Assembly (NCBI GenBank): GCA_006176705.1
Contig: QRFJ01001909.1
Coordinates: 62,001 to 126,000, forward strand
Length of the DNA stretch: 64,000 bases
Direction of reading: 5' to 3'
Origin: Cocos nucifera
Lineage: Eukaryota > Streptophyta > Magnoliopsida > Arecales > Arecaceae
In this document: one piece after another, positions 34,616 to 47,190 of the stretch
Numbering within the stretch: position 1 is the stretch's first letter
Layout of the letters: each line of letters begins with the position of its first letter
Made by a program: the position numbers and the translations under genes
Notes under the pieces: model-generated
The model's database searches: none
What the model was told of the DNA's origin: nothing
The model's input: the letters and a program-made list of their open reading frames with translations, nothing else

Positions 34616-37079
34616 TGTTGAAAAATGTGTTCAAAGTCAATCATCAGCCTATTGACGGTTGAGCTACATTATATCTATAATTGATTCATTAATAAATAAA
34701 ATATATTTTTAATATTTTTTAACATAAAGTATTCATCTTCTAACGAACTCCATTATTGTGATGAAGTCCTTAGGAGTATTTAGATTTGATAAAGAAAGGA
34801 TTTATCGATTAGTCCTTAAATTTATTCATGACCAAATGATAGGCTGTTAATTAGGACGACAGCGTCCATCGAGCATAGGTCATTGTATGCCATATAGGTT
34901 GGTTGTCCTCTTAACCAAAAAGTATGGAGATACTAGTATGGCATATAGATGAGATGTATGGGTACATCATCATTGAACGTGACCAACTCCATAGCATTCT
35001 GCTATCGAGAATGTCTCTGATGGGATATAGGTATAAGTGTCCCTTAGACCGTGATCACCTTAGTGACTTACAAGCAACTCACTATACTTTGGTACCGAAC
35101 TAACTAAATTTTTAATTCAATAATGGAAGGCTTCTGGGCACAGTCAAGTACTTGCAATGTTAGAGTATGATCAAGATGGGATTGATCACTCCAAGAGTTG
35201 GAGAATAATGTATCACTATATTTTAACATACCAAAACCTTGGCCAGAGTAATCCATCAGATGGATTTGGTATTTTGAAATACAATGTGAACAACCTAATC
35301 AGAGTTGACAGTTGAACTCTGAGATGTCCTACGAATATTTTGGTCAAGGAGATGAATTATATGAAAACTATATCCGCATGGGTTCTAAGGATGTTATTCT
35401 ACACATTCGACCTATCCGATCGTCGGATACCATTGCTTGATGGTCACTTTGATTAGTATAAAAATCTATTCCTATACTACTAACTTAGGTTTGGATCTAT
35501 GAGATCACATACATTAGAGCTCATGATCTGATCAGATGGTTAATCAATGATTAAGAATCATTCTAGGATTAAACAATCAATACGATTGATGTTTAACCTA
35601 GTGCAAGTGTTGCAGGAGGATCAATTAGTAATTAAACTATTAATTAACTTAATTTGATTAAATCAAAGAACTGAGATTAAGTTTAACTAAATATAATTTA
35701 ATTAGATTTAGTTTGAGCTTGATTGGATCAAGTTCAATTGACTTATTGGATAAGCCAAGTGCAAGGAAGAACTAGTCCTAGTTCAACTAGAACTTGGGCC
35801 AACCCAACTTTTTAATTTGATTAAAATATTAAATTATAATTAAATATAATTTAATCTAATTTAATTAAATTTTTAATTAGGTTAGGGTCTAATTTAATTT
35901 GGTTGAGTTGGTTTTAATTTATTTGGTTAAAACATCTTATTTGACCAAGTGAGTGTGACTAGGACTCGCTAACATTGCGCAATCATAGCCCACGCTCACA
36001 TTTCTTTATTTTATGCATGAGATTTCCTCTCCCTGATCATCACGCACATCCCTCTCTTCCTACTTTTCTCATAAGGCAATTTGATGGAAGACCAAGTCAA
36101 AAGGAGAGTTAGTTTTGCTTTAGGATTCAATGAGATAGAATCCTTGTTGACCAAAACACCTTCTCTTGAGTGCCGCCCCCTCTTTTATTAATTCTTCTCT
36201 TATTCCATGTGAGAAGCCTCTTTTTTGTGTGCCCTCCCTTACTAGTCTCTACCAATAATTATGGAGAAGGTGCCTAAGAGTTGGGCACCCCTTATCTTGC
36301 CCTGTTTGACTTTTCTTTGTCTAGTTTTTGACCTAGACAAGGACTCTTCTTTTTTTCTCTATTTATTGGATGAATTTTTAGATAAAAATTTCATGAGATT
36401 CAAAGCATTGGGATAGGTTGTTTGTGTGTGAAAATCAGAGGGAGATGGTCCATGGGCATGGGGGTTCCATAGGCACAAAACTAGGTGTCTAGGTGAGAGA
36501 AAAGAGAAGAAGAAGAGGGTCTTCTTCTAGGGTTATTTTATTCTTCATCTCTCCTCCTTTTGAGTTTTTTCTAAGAAAGTCTTAGATTAGAAAGCTCTCC
36601 TCTTTCTTCTCATATTTTAAAGAGTCCATGTTCTGAAGAAGGGAGTGTCAGATCGACCATCAAAGAAGAATCAGGAGGTACTAGCATGCTATGTTGATTT
36701 CCTACATCAGACTTCAGATCAGAGTTCATAGACTCGTGTGGATGACTCCTAGAGGCCGGATGGATGTACATCTTATGACTTCATCCTCAAGCTTGGATCA
36801 ATAAGTTAGAACATATAACTTGCACAGATAATAGATCTGATCTATTGATTTCATACCTACATTAGATGTAGTGTAGATCTAGGTTGATGTGATCAACCTT
36901 TCCTTCTCCTTTATATTTTTAATTTTTTTTTTAATATCATACCTTCATCATGTAATAGATCTAAGATCTAGGTGCTTATATATTTATTTAAATAAATATT
37001 TAATTAATTTAAGTCTTTTGCTGCCTAATCCAAAAAAGTTTCAAGATCTACCCATGAAACCCTAGATCTAGTTTCTTCA
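34616..37079 (+). repeat. Element G 5' LTR (2464 bp)
   Basis: TGTTGAAAAATGTGTTC to GTTTCTTCA, directly before the primer site. The last 813 bp (36266-37079) are repeated at 39497-40309. No TATA box as clear as in the main family; CTATTTATTGG lies near 36360. Confidence 0.85.
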
Positions 37080-37081
37080 AT

Positions 37082-37093
37082 TGGTATCAAAGC
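37082..37093 (+). other. Primer binding site of element G
   Basis: TGGTATCAAAGC, two bases after the LTR end, the same variant as copy B. Confidence 0.8.
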
Positions 37094-39060
37094 AAAATTT
37101 TTATTACATGATTTATTGAGCATGTTTAAATTATTTCTTAGATTAGATCTAATTTATAGTTTATTTATTAAATCTAAAATTAAAAATTTAGATCTTACGA
37201 ACTGCTATAAGGTTGTCCTGCTGTAAGGTTTATCCCTTACAGTGAAAATGTTGTCCTACTTCATGATGATCTGCTTCTAATCATAAATTTATTAGATTTA
37301 ATTTAATTTTATTTATAGTTTAATAAGTTTAAAATAATTTTAGATCTAAAAATAAAGTTTTTAGATTGCGCGGACTGTGATAAGATTGTCCTATTGTAAG
37401 GTTTATCCCTTACAATGGAAAGATAGTCCTAGTATGTGCTGATCTAAAATATTGATCATAAAATTTTAGATTAGATCTAAAAAATTTTATGATCTGATTA
37501 AAAATATTTTAATTTAATTTTAATCATCATAAATATGTTAGATTTGATCTAAGTTGATTTATGATTGATTGGTGTTAAAACTGTTTCAAATACATGAATC
37601 TATTTAGATTAGATCTAAAGTAGTTTCATGTTTATTTTACTTGCATATTGATTATGAATCAAACATGCAACTTGGTTGATAGAACCATGTTGTAAAAATA
37701 ATTTATAAATATTAAAATCATTTTTGAAAAGCCAAACCCCAGCCCTCAGCCCAAAACTTAATTTAGAATTAAGAAGTTGTTTGATTAGGTTCTAGGATTG
37801 TAAATTAAAGATCCTATGACACAAACCATAACACATTGGGTTAATGGATTAGTGGGGATTAGGTCCATTAATTAAATTAGACCTAAGCTTAGATTAAAGG
37901 ATGGACTTAATTAGAGAATTGACTAAATATAATCAATTATTGTCATAGATTAGATCAAGTATTCTCTAGATCAATTATAATAGTTATAGTTGGTCAAGTC
38001 TATGTCTTTAACAAGAACCAAATGAACTTGATTCTTGGTTAAGTAGTCTAGCTCAAAATATTAGGTTGATCTAATCAAGATTAGTTAAATCAGTTGGTAT
38101 CTAACGTAAGTTTGGCACATACGATCGATGGTTTTTAATTGACAGCCTACTTACTTGGCTATTTCTGATTGTGTCTAAGGTAAGCTTTGGCAGACCATCC
38201 CACCAATCTCACTTACCTATCCTTCTTGGTGAGATTATGTTTTGATCTGATCACTTTACAATTTGAGTTGACCCATGTCAGCTAGGTAAATCAATATGAC
38301 TAACTTAGGTGCTCCTAGACCAGCTATCAATGGCCTTCCTTAAGCTGACTTGGTGAAGCTAGTGGAAGAACCATGACAAGCTGGTTTATCTAATCTTTTC
38401 TCTAAATCAAATTAATTAAATCCTCTAAAATTATTAGGTCCTTAAAATAAAATAGTTATGGTGATAACTAGATCATAGCCTCTTATTAACTAAATGATAA
38501 TGGGTCCATTAGTTGGATAATCAATGGAGGTCCATAGGCCTGGTGCTTATCCACTAATGAAATTATAATTTATAATATGATTTCTTGGTCGCATCTCTCT
38601 AAATGGTGGTTAGGCTGACCAACCATAGTTGGACTTAATCGTTCATTAGTTAGATAGACCAAGTATGTTCATGTTAATGGTTAGACCTAATCGAAACTTT
38701 CAGTGGAGCCCCTAGCCTCCTGAAAAGATACCTGGGGCAAAATTAAATTACTAGAAATTATTTGGAGAAATAATTGAATATGAACCTATCCTTAGATGTA
38801 CATAGATTGACCAACCATTCTTGGGCTTATGTGTAGTCTATGTGGATTCTAGTACCCACTAAGGAATTAGGGTAATTCCTCGAATTGGAGGTAGAGACTA
38901 ACAATTCGAATAAAATAGTGGGAGAAACCTTTTGATTAAAGTCCAAACCTTTAGATTTAATGAATCAATTACTAGTTAAGCTTTTGGTTCTTCTTTGTGC
39001 AGTTAAACCCTAACCATAGTTGTTCCATTCACTGTTAGATAGTGATTAACCCAACTTCAA
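37094..39060 (+). other. Element G leader, no gene seen
   Basis: About 1.97 kb, AT-rich, without significant open frames. A block near 38100-38200 resembles the main-family leader (GTAAGTTTGGCACATACGAT against GTAAGTTTGGCTGATACGAT). TCTAAGGTAAGCTTTGGCAG recurs about 70 bp later. Both are candidate splice donors. Confidence 0.55.
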
Positions 39061-39496
39061 TAATAAGTATCGAAAGTTGAATATTTTTCAGCAGCACGAA
39101 GTGGTTCATGCTAGGGCCTCTATGCCCAATTTAAACAAAAGATCCAAGAATAATCTAGATCAGGTAGAGTGCTTTCATTGTAAGAAGCAGGGGTATTGGA
39201 AGAGAAACTATCCTTAGTATGATGATTCCCATGACCCCAACAGGCTGAACAAAAGAAATGAGTAAGTAGTTGCTGATCAAGAATGTTATATGATAACACC
39301 TTATAATTTTTCTATTTGTGATACTTCTACTTGAGTATTGGATACTGGAAGTCCAGTCCATATTTGCAATACATTGCAAGGATTTCAAATTAATAGAAGC
39401 TTCGATAATAATGAGCGATTCCTGAATGTTGGAGGTGGAAAGTTTGTTCTAGTTCTAGCTATAGGAATAGTTCAACTTATTCTCAATACTACTCCA
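39061..39496 (+). pseudogene. Element G gag end and protease start, truncated
   Basis: The zinc knuckle is decayed: CFHCKKQGYWKRNY, with the His and last Cys positions both Tyr. A Pro-rich linker and a stop follow, then a copia protease start VLDTGSPVHICNTLQGF with an intact DTG triad, open from about 39338. The frame runs straight into 3' LTR sequence at about 39497 (CAAGAGTTGGGTACCCC), so the deletion removed the rest of pol. Confidence 0.7.
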
Positions 39497-40309
39497 TACC
39501 AAGAGTTGGGTACCCCTTGTCTTGTCCTGTTTGGCCTTTCCTTATCTAATTTTTGACCTAGACAAGGACTTTTTTTTTTCTCTATTTATTGGTTGAATTT
39601 TTTGCTAAAATTTTTATGAGATTTAGAACTTTGGGAGAGGATTTTGGTGTGCAAAAATTAGAGGGAGAGGGTCCTTAGGCATTGGGGTTCCATAAGCACC
39701 AAATTAGGTGTCTAGGTGAGAGAAAAGAGAAGAAGAAGAGGGTTTTCTTCTAGGGCTATTTTATTCTTCATCTCTCCACTTTCTATTGAGTTTTCTTTCT
39801 AAGAGAGTCTTAGATTAGAAAACTCTCCTCTTCCTTCTAATATTTTGAAGAGTCCAGGTTTTAAAAAAAAGAGCATCAGATCGATCTTCGAAGAAGGATC
39901 AGCATGGTACTAGCATGCTCTGCTGATTTTCTACATCGGACTTTAGATCAGAGTTCATAGGCTCGTGTGGAGGACTCCTAGAGGCTAGATGCATGTACGG
40001 CTCGTGACTTCATCCTCAAGCCTAGATCAGCAAGTTAGAATGTCTAACTTACACAAGTAATAGATCTGATCTATTGATTTCATACCTGCATTAGCTGTAG
40101 TGTAGATTTAGGTTGATATGATCAACCTTTTCTTCTTCTTTATGTTTTTAATTTTTGATTTAATATCATACCTTGATCATGTAATAGATCTAAGATCTAG
40201 ATTTGTATATATTTATTTAAATAAATATTTAATTTATTTAAGTCTTTTACTATCTGATCTTAAAAATGTTTCAAGATCTATCCACGAAACCCTAGATCTG
40301 CTTCCTTCA
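39497..40309 (+). repeat. Element G 3' LTR, last third only
   Basis: Aligns with 36266-37079 (for example AGACAAGGACT, AGAGAAAAGAGAAGAAGAAG, AGATCTAGATTTGTATA against the 5' copy). Ends CTTCCTTCA before the CTTGA duplication. Confidence 0.85.
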
Positions 40310-40721
40310 CTTGATCATCATCAGACAATGATCTCGGATCGACTACCCATCACACATCTGAGCCATAAAAAGTCTCTCAGTGACTTAATATTTGGCTGTG
40401 CGACTCTGTTCACTAAATAACTCTTGTAGGTGAGCCAACATTTGGTGGCTAGTCTTAATGTCTTCATGTTGGCACTGGAGCTCATCAGACATCGAACCCA
40501 AAATATAATATCTGACTTTGTTATCTTCATCCATCCATTTTTTTAGAGATGCTCTCTGATCAGTGGATGGATGTGCTGGTAAAGTGTGAGGATCTTGTTC
40601 CAACACATGAGTCAACTTCTCGAAACCCAAAACTATTTTGAAGTTTCGGAGCCAATCCTTGTAGTTAAATCCGATGTCTATGGGTGTCCAGTATACGGGC
40701 TAGTGGGTTGGATGCAGACAT
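40310..40721 (-). pseudogene. Copy F gag, N-terminal part
   Basis: Continuation of the gag cut at 34615; it starts at the ATG at 40721. Open from 40630 to 40385 with KLTHVLEQDPHTLPAHPST and SMSDELQCQHEDIKTS, matching gag in B, C and D. Stops occur near 40420 and in the first codons. Confidence 0.8.
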
Positions 40722-41944
40722 TTTTCTATAGAGAGTCAAAGTTTTCAGTTAGATTTTGTAATTAGACTTAACCAATTTATTTAGTAATTTTATGTTTAAA
40801 CAAATTAGGATCCCACTATTTACTTGGATCTCCACACTTTCTTGGTAGAGATGCAAAAATCTTTATAATTATTGATTTCTAGTGGCTGGTGCTGTCCCAC
40901 CAACTAGCACACCATCTCACCTAATAGTTATTGATGATGAGTCAACTGATGAGTGGACAACTCTTGTTCAATGATTCTCTAATCAAGGTGTATCAAAACC
41001 TAATCTCTAATTCATGAAGCTCACCATGGCCAGAATATTGCTCCACTCCTTAGTTATGTCAGACCCACCATTTGCATGAATTAAATTTCTAATTGGATCT
41101 CTCACCATATCTAGAATATTAAGGCCAACCCATTCTCCAACTCATAGCATCTAATGCCTAATATATATGGTTGCATCTTTTCAATGCAACAAAATTAGTA
41201 TATCCAACCGAGAATAATCAATCCTGGGAAGGGCCTGCACATCTATAATGATGGAAGATCTTAGACTTAATATTTTATTAAAAAAAATTATCTTAGATCT
41301 CTTTAAACTTAATTTGACTTAGTCAAAAAATTATGACTAACCTAGTGGTATGGGTTGGCTCGAATTACTAGCTACCTCAAATCAGAACTAGATCGACACA
41401 AATGGTCAGATAAGTAAGACCAGTGGAACGAATATTTTGTTAACTCAATAAGAACGCATTTAGGTCGAATAGCTCTCAATTAAAAACTAGTCGATCATAT
41501 TTGCTAGACTTACCTTAGATACCAAATTATTGAGTCAGAATCAATCAAGTTAGCCTACAATTCAGGATCGAACCACAGAGCCAAATTAGGCCTTGACTTG
41601 ATTGAGTCACATCTCAATGTGATTTGATCTTGACCTAGACTTAATCCTATTAGGCAGGTCAATTCTAAGATTTCTTTGATCCCATCTAACCAACTCTTGA
41701 TTTGATTTGATCAATCGTTAGACCTAATTGAGCTACCCAAATTCGAACCCAATTTTATGAAGATGTCTTAGATCTAAAAATTAATAATTTTTAGATCTAA
41801 TTAATTTTATAATTTTAATTTTTAATTAAATTTTGAATTCATGAATAAAATATGTAATAGAATTTTAGGATTTTATGATCTAAAATTTTATAAAAAAATA
41901 AATTATAATTTCTTATTAAGGATGAACATGCAGCACCCCTACAC
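40722..41944 (-). other. Copy F leader, part
   Basis: Alignable to the leaders of B, C and D up to the point where C inserted (CAGCACCCCTACAC). Retains the acceptor-like CTCTCTATAG|A before the gag ATG and the donor-like CTAAG|GTAAGT (about 41510, minus strand). The short frame seen in C is broken here. TACAC (41940-41944) would be C's target copy. Confidence 0.65.
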
Positions 41945-44237
41945 TATTAGATATATGTATGCCCTAGAAGCTAGAATTGGCTGACACTTGTAATACACTT
42001 CTAAGGGACAGAATTATAATTTTGACTATAAATAATAAAATGAGTTATTTTCTATCACATATGTGTATTTAGTATCTGCGATACATCCTTTGAGTTAATG
42101 GTAATGATAATTTTTATTTTTAAGAGTTGAAAATTTAAGACAAGAATTTTCATTATTAACTTATAAAATACTCCTGACCGTAGGATCATCATGAGGATGG
42201 TGATTGATCCAGAAGATTAGTGTATAATCACTTCTTTATAATAGATGAGTCTTGAGTCTACGATGTAGAGACATCGGAGCGAAAGTATAGGTACTCGTTA
42301 GAGAACGAGGGCACTGAGCGTGACCACCTCGAGTAGTCATAAGAAAGTCTACCTTCTCGTTGATGACTAACTTGAAGCTATAGTGGTGTGTCTGATTCTT
42401 TGACTTAAGGTGCATCGGCAGTTCACCTTGAGGATGTTATAGTTTGACTACACCATGACTCGGTCTCCTAGCCATTCAGAACCCTGAGGTGTATGTTGGC
42501 TATAGCATATTCATTGTAGGAATTAGATTGCACCAAGATGGAATCTATCTACCTCGGTAGAAGAGGAGCAGCCCTACGATGATCATGAAAATCAAGTCCA
42601 TAAGTCCATGGCCATGGCAGAGTGTGAAATAATAGAAAAAGTTTATATTAAGATTTTCACATCGGACTTGAATCGAATGATTAAATCTTATGATAGAAAT
42701 TAGGGTTTGACGAATTGACCTTAACCCTAATCTGATCGAGGCTCAAGATAGAAGAACTTAATCACACAAGTAGCTGCACCAAGAGGTTCATTTTCAGTTC
42801 TGATGGGTTGCCACCATATACTGCTAGGTGTCACTGGTCGATTTTGGGAGCAACTAGAATGATTTAGATGATCGATCATTCTAAGTTGTCTAAATCAGAA
42901 GAGTTCTGATCCATCGAAAGGAGTTTCGATGATGTTGATGATGGAGATCACTACATATCCCATTACCATATAGAACTGAATCCTAACTAGATCACATAAA
43001 TAAGGGTTTGGATCTAGATATTATCAATTAGACTAATCCAGTTCAGTTGATTTGAATAAGATTCAATTAGGTTCAAGGAAATCATGCTAGCACACGATTG
43101 AGCCTAACATTCTTCCTTTTCTTATCATAAAAGTTATCTCGACTGAGCTAAGTTAGTGTGTGCTCACTTAGGTATCTTAACCTGATCTGATTGGAGCATG
43201 TCCATGTCAGAAAAGGGTTGTCTTAATTCATGAGATAAATTTGAGACAACACCTACCATTTTTCATCACCTGCTAATTTTTGTACTTTGACTTGGTCAAA
43301 TATTGACTTTTGATCCTTGGACATCTGCCTGTGTGTCATACACTTATTGGAGAGTAGATAGGGGCTTGTCCCCTCTCTAAAAATTGGAAAGAAGGAGGCA
43401 CACGCCTAGGATGGCATGCGCCTATGGATAGGGATGCCTGGAGTCCCATACGGATGGGACTCTAGGTTGCTTCTTGGATTCAAACTAGGTGAGCCTCACC
43501 TATAGACTTTGACCAGTCTTAGGCGCCACCTTAGGATGAATCTATGGATCTCTCATCTGATTGGATCAGGTGATGTCATCCCACCAATCAGATTTAGATC
43601 TGATTGCATGAAGCAACGTGATTGGCTTGGGTGATGTGGCACCGCATGGCGCAGTAGAGTCTATATAAAGACCTGTCTGTGCCCACTTTTTAAAAAAAGA
43701 GTTCCTCTTAGCCCATGCCCCAAGGCTGCTCCTCTCCCTCCTCCATGCCACATTTCTAATCCTCTCTCTTCTCTCCACGCCCAAGGTAGTTGGGCTTCAG
43801 ATTGGTGCGAGTTAGGCAAGAAAAGACTGATGGAAAAGAAAGAAGGCAGCACTGCTGTAGAGACAATGGGTGATCTTTAGAAAGAGTTTTGAAGTTCCTC
43901 CAAATCAGATTCAGATCTATTTTTTGGAGAAAAGAAAGAGAAGGAGAAGATCTCTAGATCTAATCCGAGTGGATACCAGTAGAGGCCAGGCGCTTGCGTG
44001 GCTAGATCCAGAACCTCAAGGCTTCAGCAAGATCATCAACGGGTAATCAGATTACCTAGAATCAAGGTAAAATTAATTAGATTTAATTTAATTTAATTTT
44101 TTTATTTATCAAATCATAAAATTAAATCTAAAAAATATCAGATCTGAATAGGATCTAAGAGAAAATTTTTGAAATATGCCTCTCAATCCAATCATATATG
44201 GACGAACCTGACTCGAGAAATCAGAATTTTCCCTTCA
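41945..44237 (+). repeat. Copy C 5' LTR (2293 bp)
   Basis: TATTAGATATATG to TTTTCCCTTCA. In its first ~380 bases it differs from the 3' LTR at roughly twenty positions by eye, nearly all G/A or C/T. Confidence 0.9.
43671..43680 (+). promoter_or_regulatory. LTR TATA box (copy C)
   Basis: CTATATAAAG, about 1.73 kb into the LTR, at the position conserved in all full LTRs of the family. Confidence 0.6.
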
Positions 44238-44239
44238 AC

Positions 44240-44251
44240 TGGTATCAGAGC
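44240..44251 (+). other. Primer binding site, copy C
   Basis: TGGTATCAGAGC, a perfect tRNA-iMet complement, two bases after the LTR. Confidence 0.9.
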
Positions 44252-46119
44252 CAGATTCTTATTAAATTTATTTAGATCTAATTTAATCTAATAAATTAAT
44301 AATTTTAGATATCACATGAGGTATGATTACATTTAAAATCAAAAAATTAGAAAATTAAAATTAATAAATCTAGATCTAGAATGTATGAGATACATAACTA
44401 GACTAAGAATAGAATTGTTCTAAGTGTAGTCTAGTATAATCATAATTTTAATTTGATTAAATATATTTTTTTATCTATTTATTTTCTATTTTTTGATATT
44501 ATAAATATTATAATCAAAACTAGAAATAGAAAATAAGTTAAATTTAATTTGTTCATATGAGATATGATAGTTGCATGTTTAGACTAGTTGTAGAATAGTT
44601 CTACAAATAAGTCTAGATTAAATTTTATTTCATATGATTAAATTTAAATTTAATTTTTTAGATGATTATGAGATAATTTAGATCTGAAAAATATGCATGC
44701 ATGATACATAAGATGTATGCAAAACATGTTTTAATTAGATCAATTTTCTTATATGAGATATATGCTTAGATCTAATTAGTTTTTGTAGATTAGTTGTATT
44801 TCTGATTAAGGCGTTCCCCTTGGCCGTCCGATCATAAGAATAAAGTAGGATTTAAAGACCCTCTCCTTCCATTCAATGGGGTGTTCTTATGATGTGTAGG
44901 AGGTGCTGTGCATTCATCCTTAATCAGAAATTAAAAACTTACTTTCTACAAAACCCTAGATCCTGAAACCCTAGGATCTTATTTGCATGTTTTATCTTTA
45001 TGAATCCCTAAACTTAATTAAGAATTAAGATTATGAAACATATTAGATCTAAAATTGAAAATTTTTAGATCTAAGATATGTTCATAAAATTGGGTTCAGG
45101 CTTGGGTAGCTCAATTAGGTCTAAGCGGTTGATCAAACCAAATCAAGAGTTGGTTAGATGGGATCAACAATGCTTAAATTGACCAGCCTAATAGGATTAA
45201 GTCTGGGTCAAGATCGAGTCACGTGAGTGATCGATCAAGCTAAGACCTAATTAGGCTCAGTGGTTAGAGTCTGGATTGTAGGCTAACCTGATTGGTTCTG
45301 GCTCAACAATTTGGTGTCTAAGGTAAGTTTGGCAGATACGACGGATTGATTTTTAATTGGGAGCTACTCGAACTCGAATGCATTCTTGTCGAGTTAATGG
45401 CATATCCCTTCCACCGGTCTCACTTACCTGGCCATATTTGTTGACTCAGTTCTGATCTGAGGTGGTCAATAATCCGAGCTAACCCATGCCACTAGGTTAG
45501 TCATAATGGTTATGACTATGTCAAGTCTAGTTTAATGAGACCTAAATCAAATCTTCCTAAGAAAAGATTAAGTCTAAGATCTTCCACCATTGTAGATGTG
45601 CGGGCCCTTTCTAGGGGTTGATTGTTCTCGACTGGTTACAGTGGCTCAGTTGCACCAAAAAGATGCAACCATGTCTATTAGGCATTGGATGCTATGGCTG
45701 GAGGATGAATTGGGCTCAATATTCTTGGATACGGTGAGAGACTCAATTAGGAATCCAATCTATGCAAATGGTGGGTCTGACTTAACTAAGGAGTGGATCA
45801 ATATTTCGGACATGGTGAGATTCATGAATTAGAGACCAAGTTTGGGTGCATCATGATTAGAGAATCATTGAACAAGAGTTGTTCACTCATTGGCTAACCC
45901 ATCACCAATAACTGTTAGGTGAGGTGATGAGTCAGTCGGTGGGATCGCACCACCCACTAGAAATCAGTAATCATGGAGATTTTTGCATCTCTACAGAGGG
46001 AGTGTAGGGATCCGAAGAAAATAGTGGAAGCTAATTTATTTAAAAATAAAATTTTTAAATAAATTGGTTAAGTCTTAATTACAATATCTAACTAGAAACT
46101 TTGACTCTCTACAGGAAAA
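44252..46119 (+). other. Copy C leader with candidate intron 45323-46114
   Basis: A leader of about 1.87 kb. Donor-like CTAAG|GTAAGT (intron from 45323) and acceptor-like CTCTCTACAG|G (to 46114) would define a 792-nt intron ending six bases before the gag ATG. The same pair at the same spacing occurs in D. The first ~560 bp are very AT-rich, with frequent AGATCTAA. Confidence 0.6.
45596..45832 (+). CDS. Leader open frame, 78 codons
   Basis: Starts MCGPFLGVDCSRLVTVAQL, then SIRHWMLW and GGSDLTKEWINI. It lies wholly inside the candidate intron. Copy D matches closely but needs frame changes and has a stop after HWMLWAGG. No domain recognised. Whether it is translated is unknown; uneven frame conservation argues against a protein. 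Confidence 0.2.
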   Translation: MCGPFLGVDCSRLVTVAQLHQKDATMSIRHWMLWLEDELGSIFLDTVRDSIRNPIYANGGSDLTKEWINISDMVRFMN

Positions 46120-47190
46120 ATGTCTGCATCCAATCCACTAGCATGAATCCTGGACACCCATAGACTGACTGGACCAAATTACAAGGATTGGCTCCAGAAC
46201 TTCAAAATTATTTTGGATTTTGAGAAGTTAACTCATGTATTAGGACCAGGACCCTCCCACCTTACCAGCTCCATCCATCCGCTGAACAGAGAGCATCTCT
46301 GGATAAGTGGATTGATGAAGATAACAAGGCCAGATACTACATGTTGGGCTCGATGTCTGATGAACTTCAGCACCAACATGAAGATATCAGGACTGCTCGC
46401 CAAATGTTGGCTCACCTATAGGAGATGTTTGGTGAACAGAGTCGCGCAGCCAAGTATCAAGTCACTAAACGACTGTTCAAGGCTAAGATGCAGATGGGCA
46501 GTCAGTCCAAGATCATTGTCTGATGATGATCAAGGACTTGGAAGAGCTTGAGAAGCTCGGAGTGAGGTTAGACTTGGATCTGCAGAATGATATAATTCTG
46601 CAATCCTTGACTGATGCATATGGGCATAGTTCATCATGAACTACCATATGCATAAACTTCAAAATTCCTTGGCCGAACTTATGAACATGCTGGTTACCGC
46701 TGAGCTTTCTATGAAAGGTTCTAAAGGCTCAGTGCTTGCTATGGAAATGGACTTCTTCCAAGAGAAAGTCTTTTGGAAAGAAGAAGAAGTCTGTGAAAAA
46801 GCAAAAGGTGGAAGGAGGAAAGAAGAAAAAGGCAGAGCTGAAGAAAAAGGCCGCTGACAAAGAAAAGTATTTCCATTGCAACAATGATGGCCACTGGAAG
46901 TGGAACTGCCCTACTTACCTGGCCACCCTAAAGAAGAAGGAGGTAGGTCCTTCTGGAGGTATGCTCGTTATTGAGTCTAACCTTACGGTTTCTTCTGCAT
47001 CCAGTTGGGTGCTTGACTCTGGTTCTAGTGCTCACTTGTGCACTTCTATGCAGGATCTTGAGGATAGCAGGAGGCTGAGGGATGGTGAGATGATCCTGCG
47101 TATCGAAAATGGAGCAAGAGTTACTGCCATGGCCATGGGAAAATATACCCTCTTCGACTACCATCTGGTTTAGACTTAGTATTAAAAGAC
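46120..47190 (+). pseudogene. Copy C gag and protease, broken
   Basis: The ATG at 46120 opens MSASNPLA, then a stop (CGA to TGA) and a frameshift near 46245. The rest matches D gag in changing frames: open pieces at 46213-46551 and 46636-46857 are partly out of register. Piece 46736-47173 carries the basic Lys-rich stretch, the zinc knuckle YFHCNNDGHWKWNC (first Cys is Tyr, as in B) and the protease WVLDSGSSAHLC with DSG intact. Confidence 0.85.

Larger units (their letters stand above)
34616..40309 (+). mobile_element. Second long-LTR copia element (G), internally deleted
   Basis: Begins TGTTGAAAAATGTG and ends CTTCCTTCA, flanked by exact CTTGA copies (34611-34615 and 40310-40314) inside copy F gag. 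It has a complete 2464-bp 5' LTR, primer site, leader, a gag/protease remnant and only the last 813 bp of the 3' LTR. Everything from within protease to the middle of the 3' LTR is missing. Its family differs from the main one but shares long LTRs, the TGGTATCAAAGC primer site and a similar leader. Confidence 0.85.
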
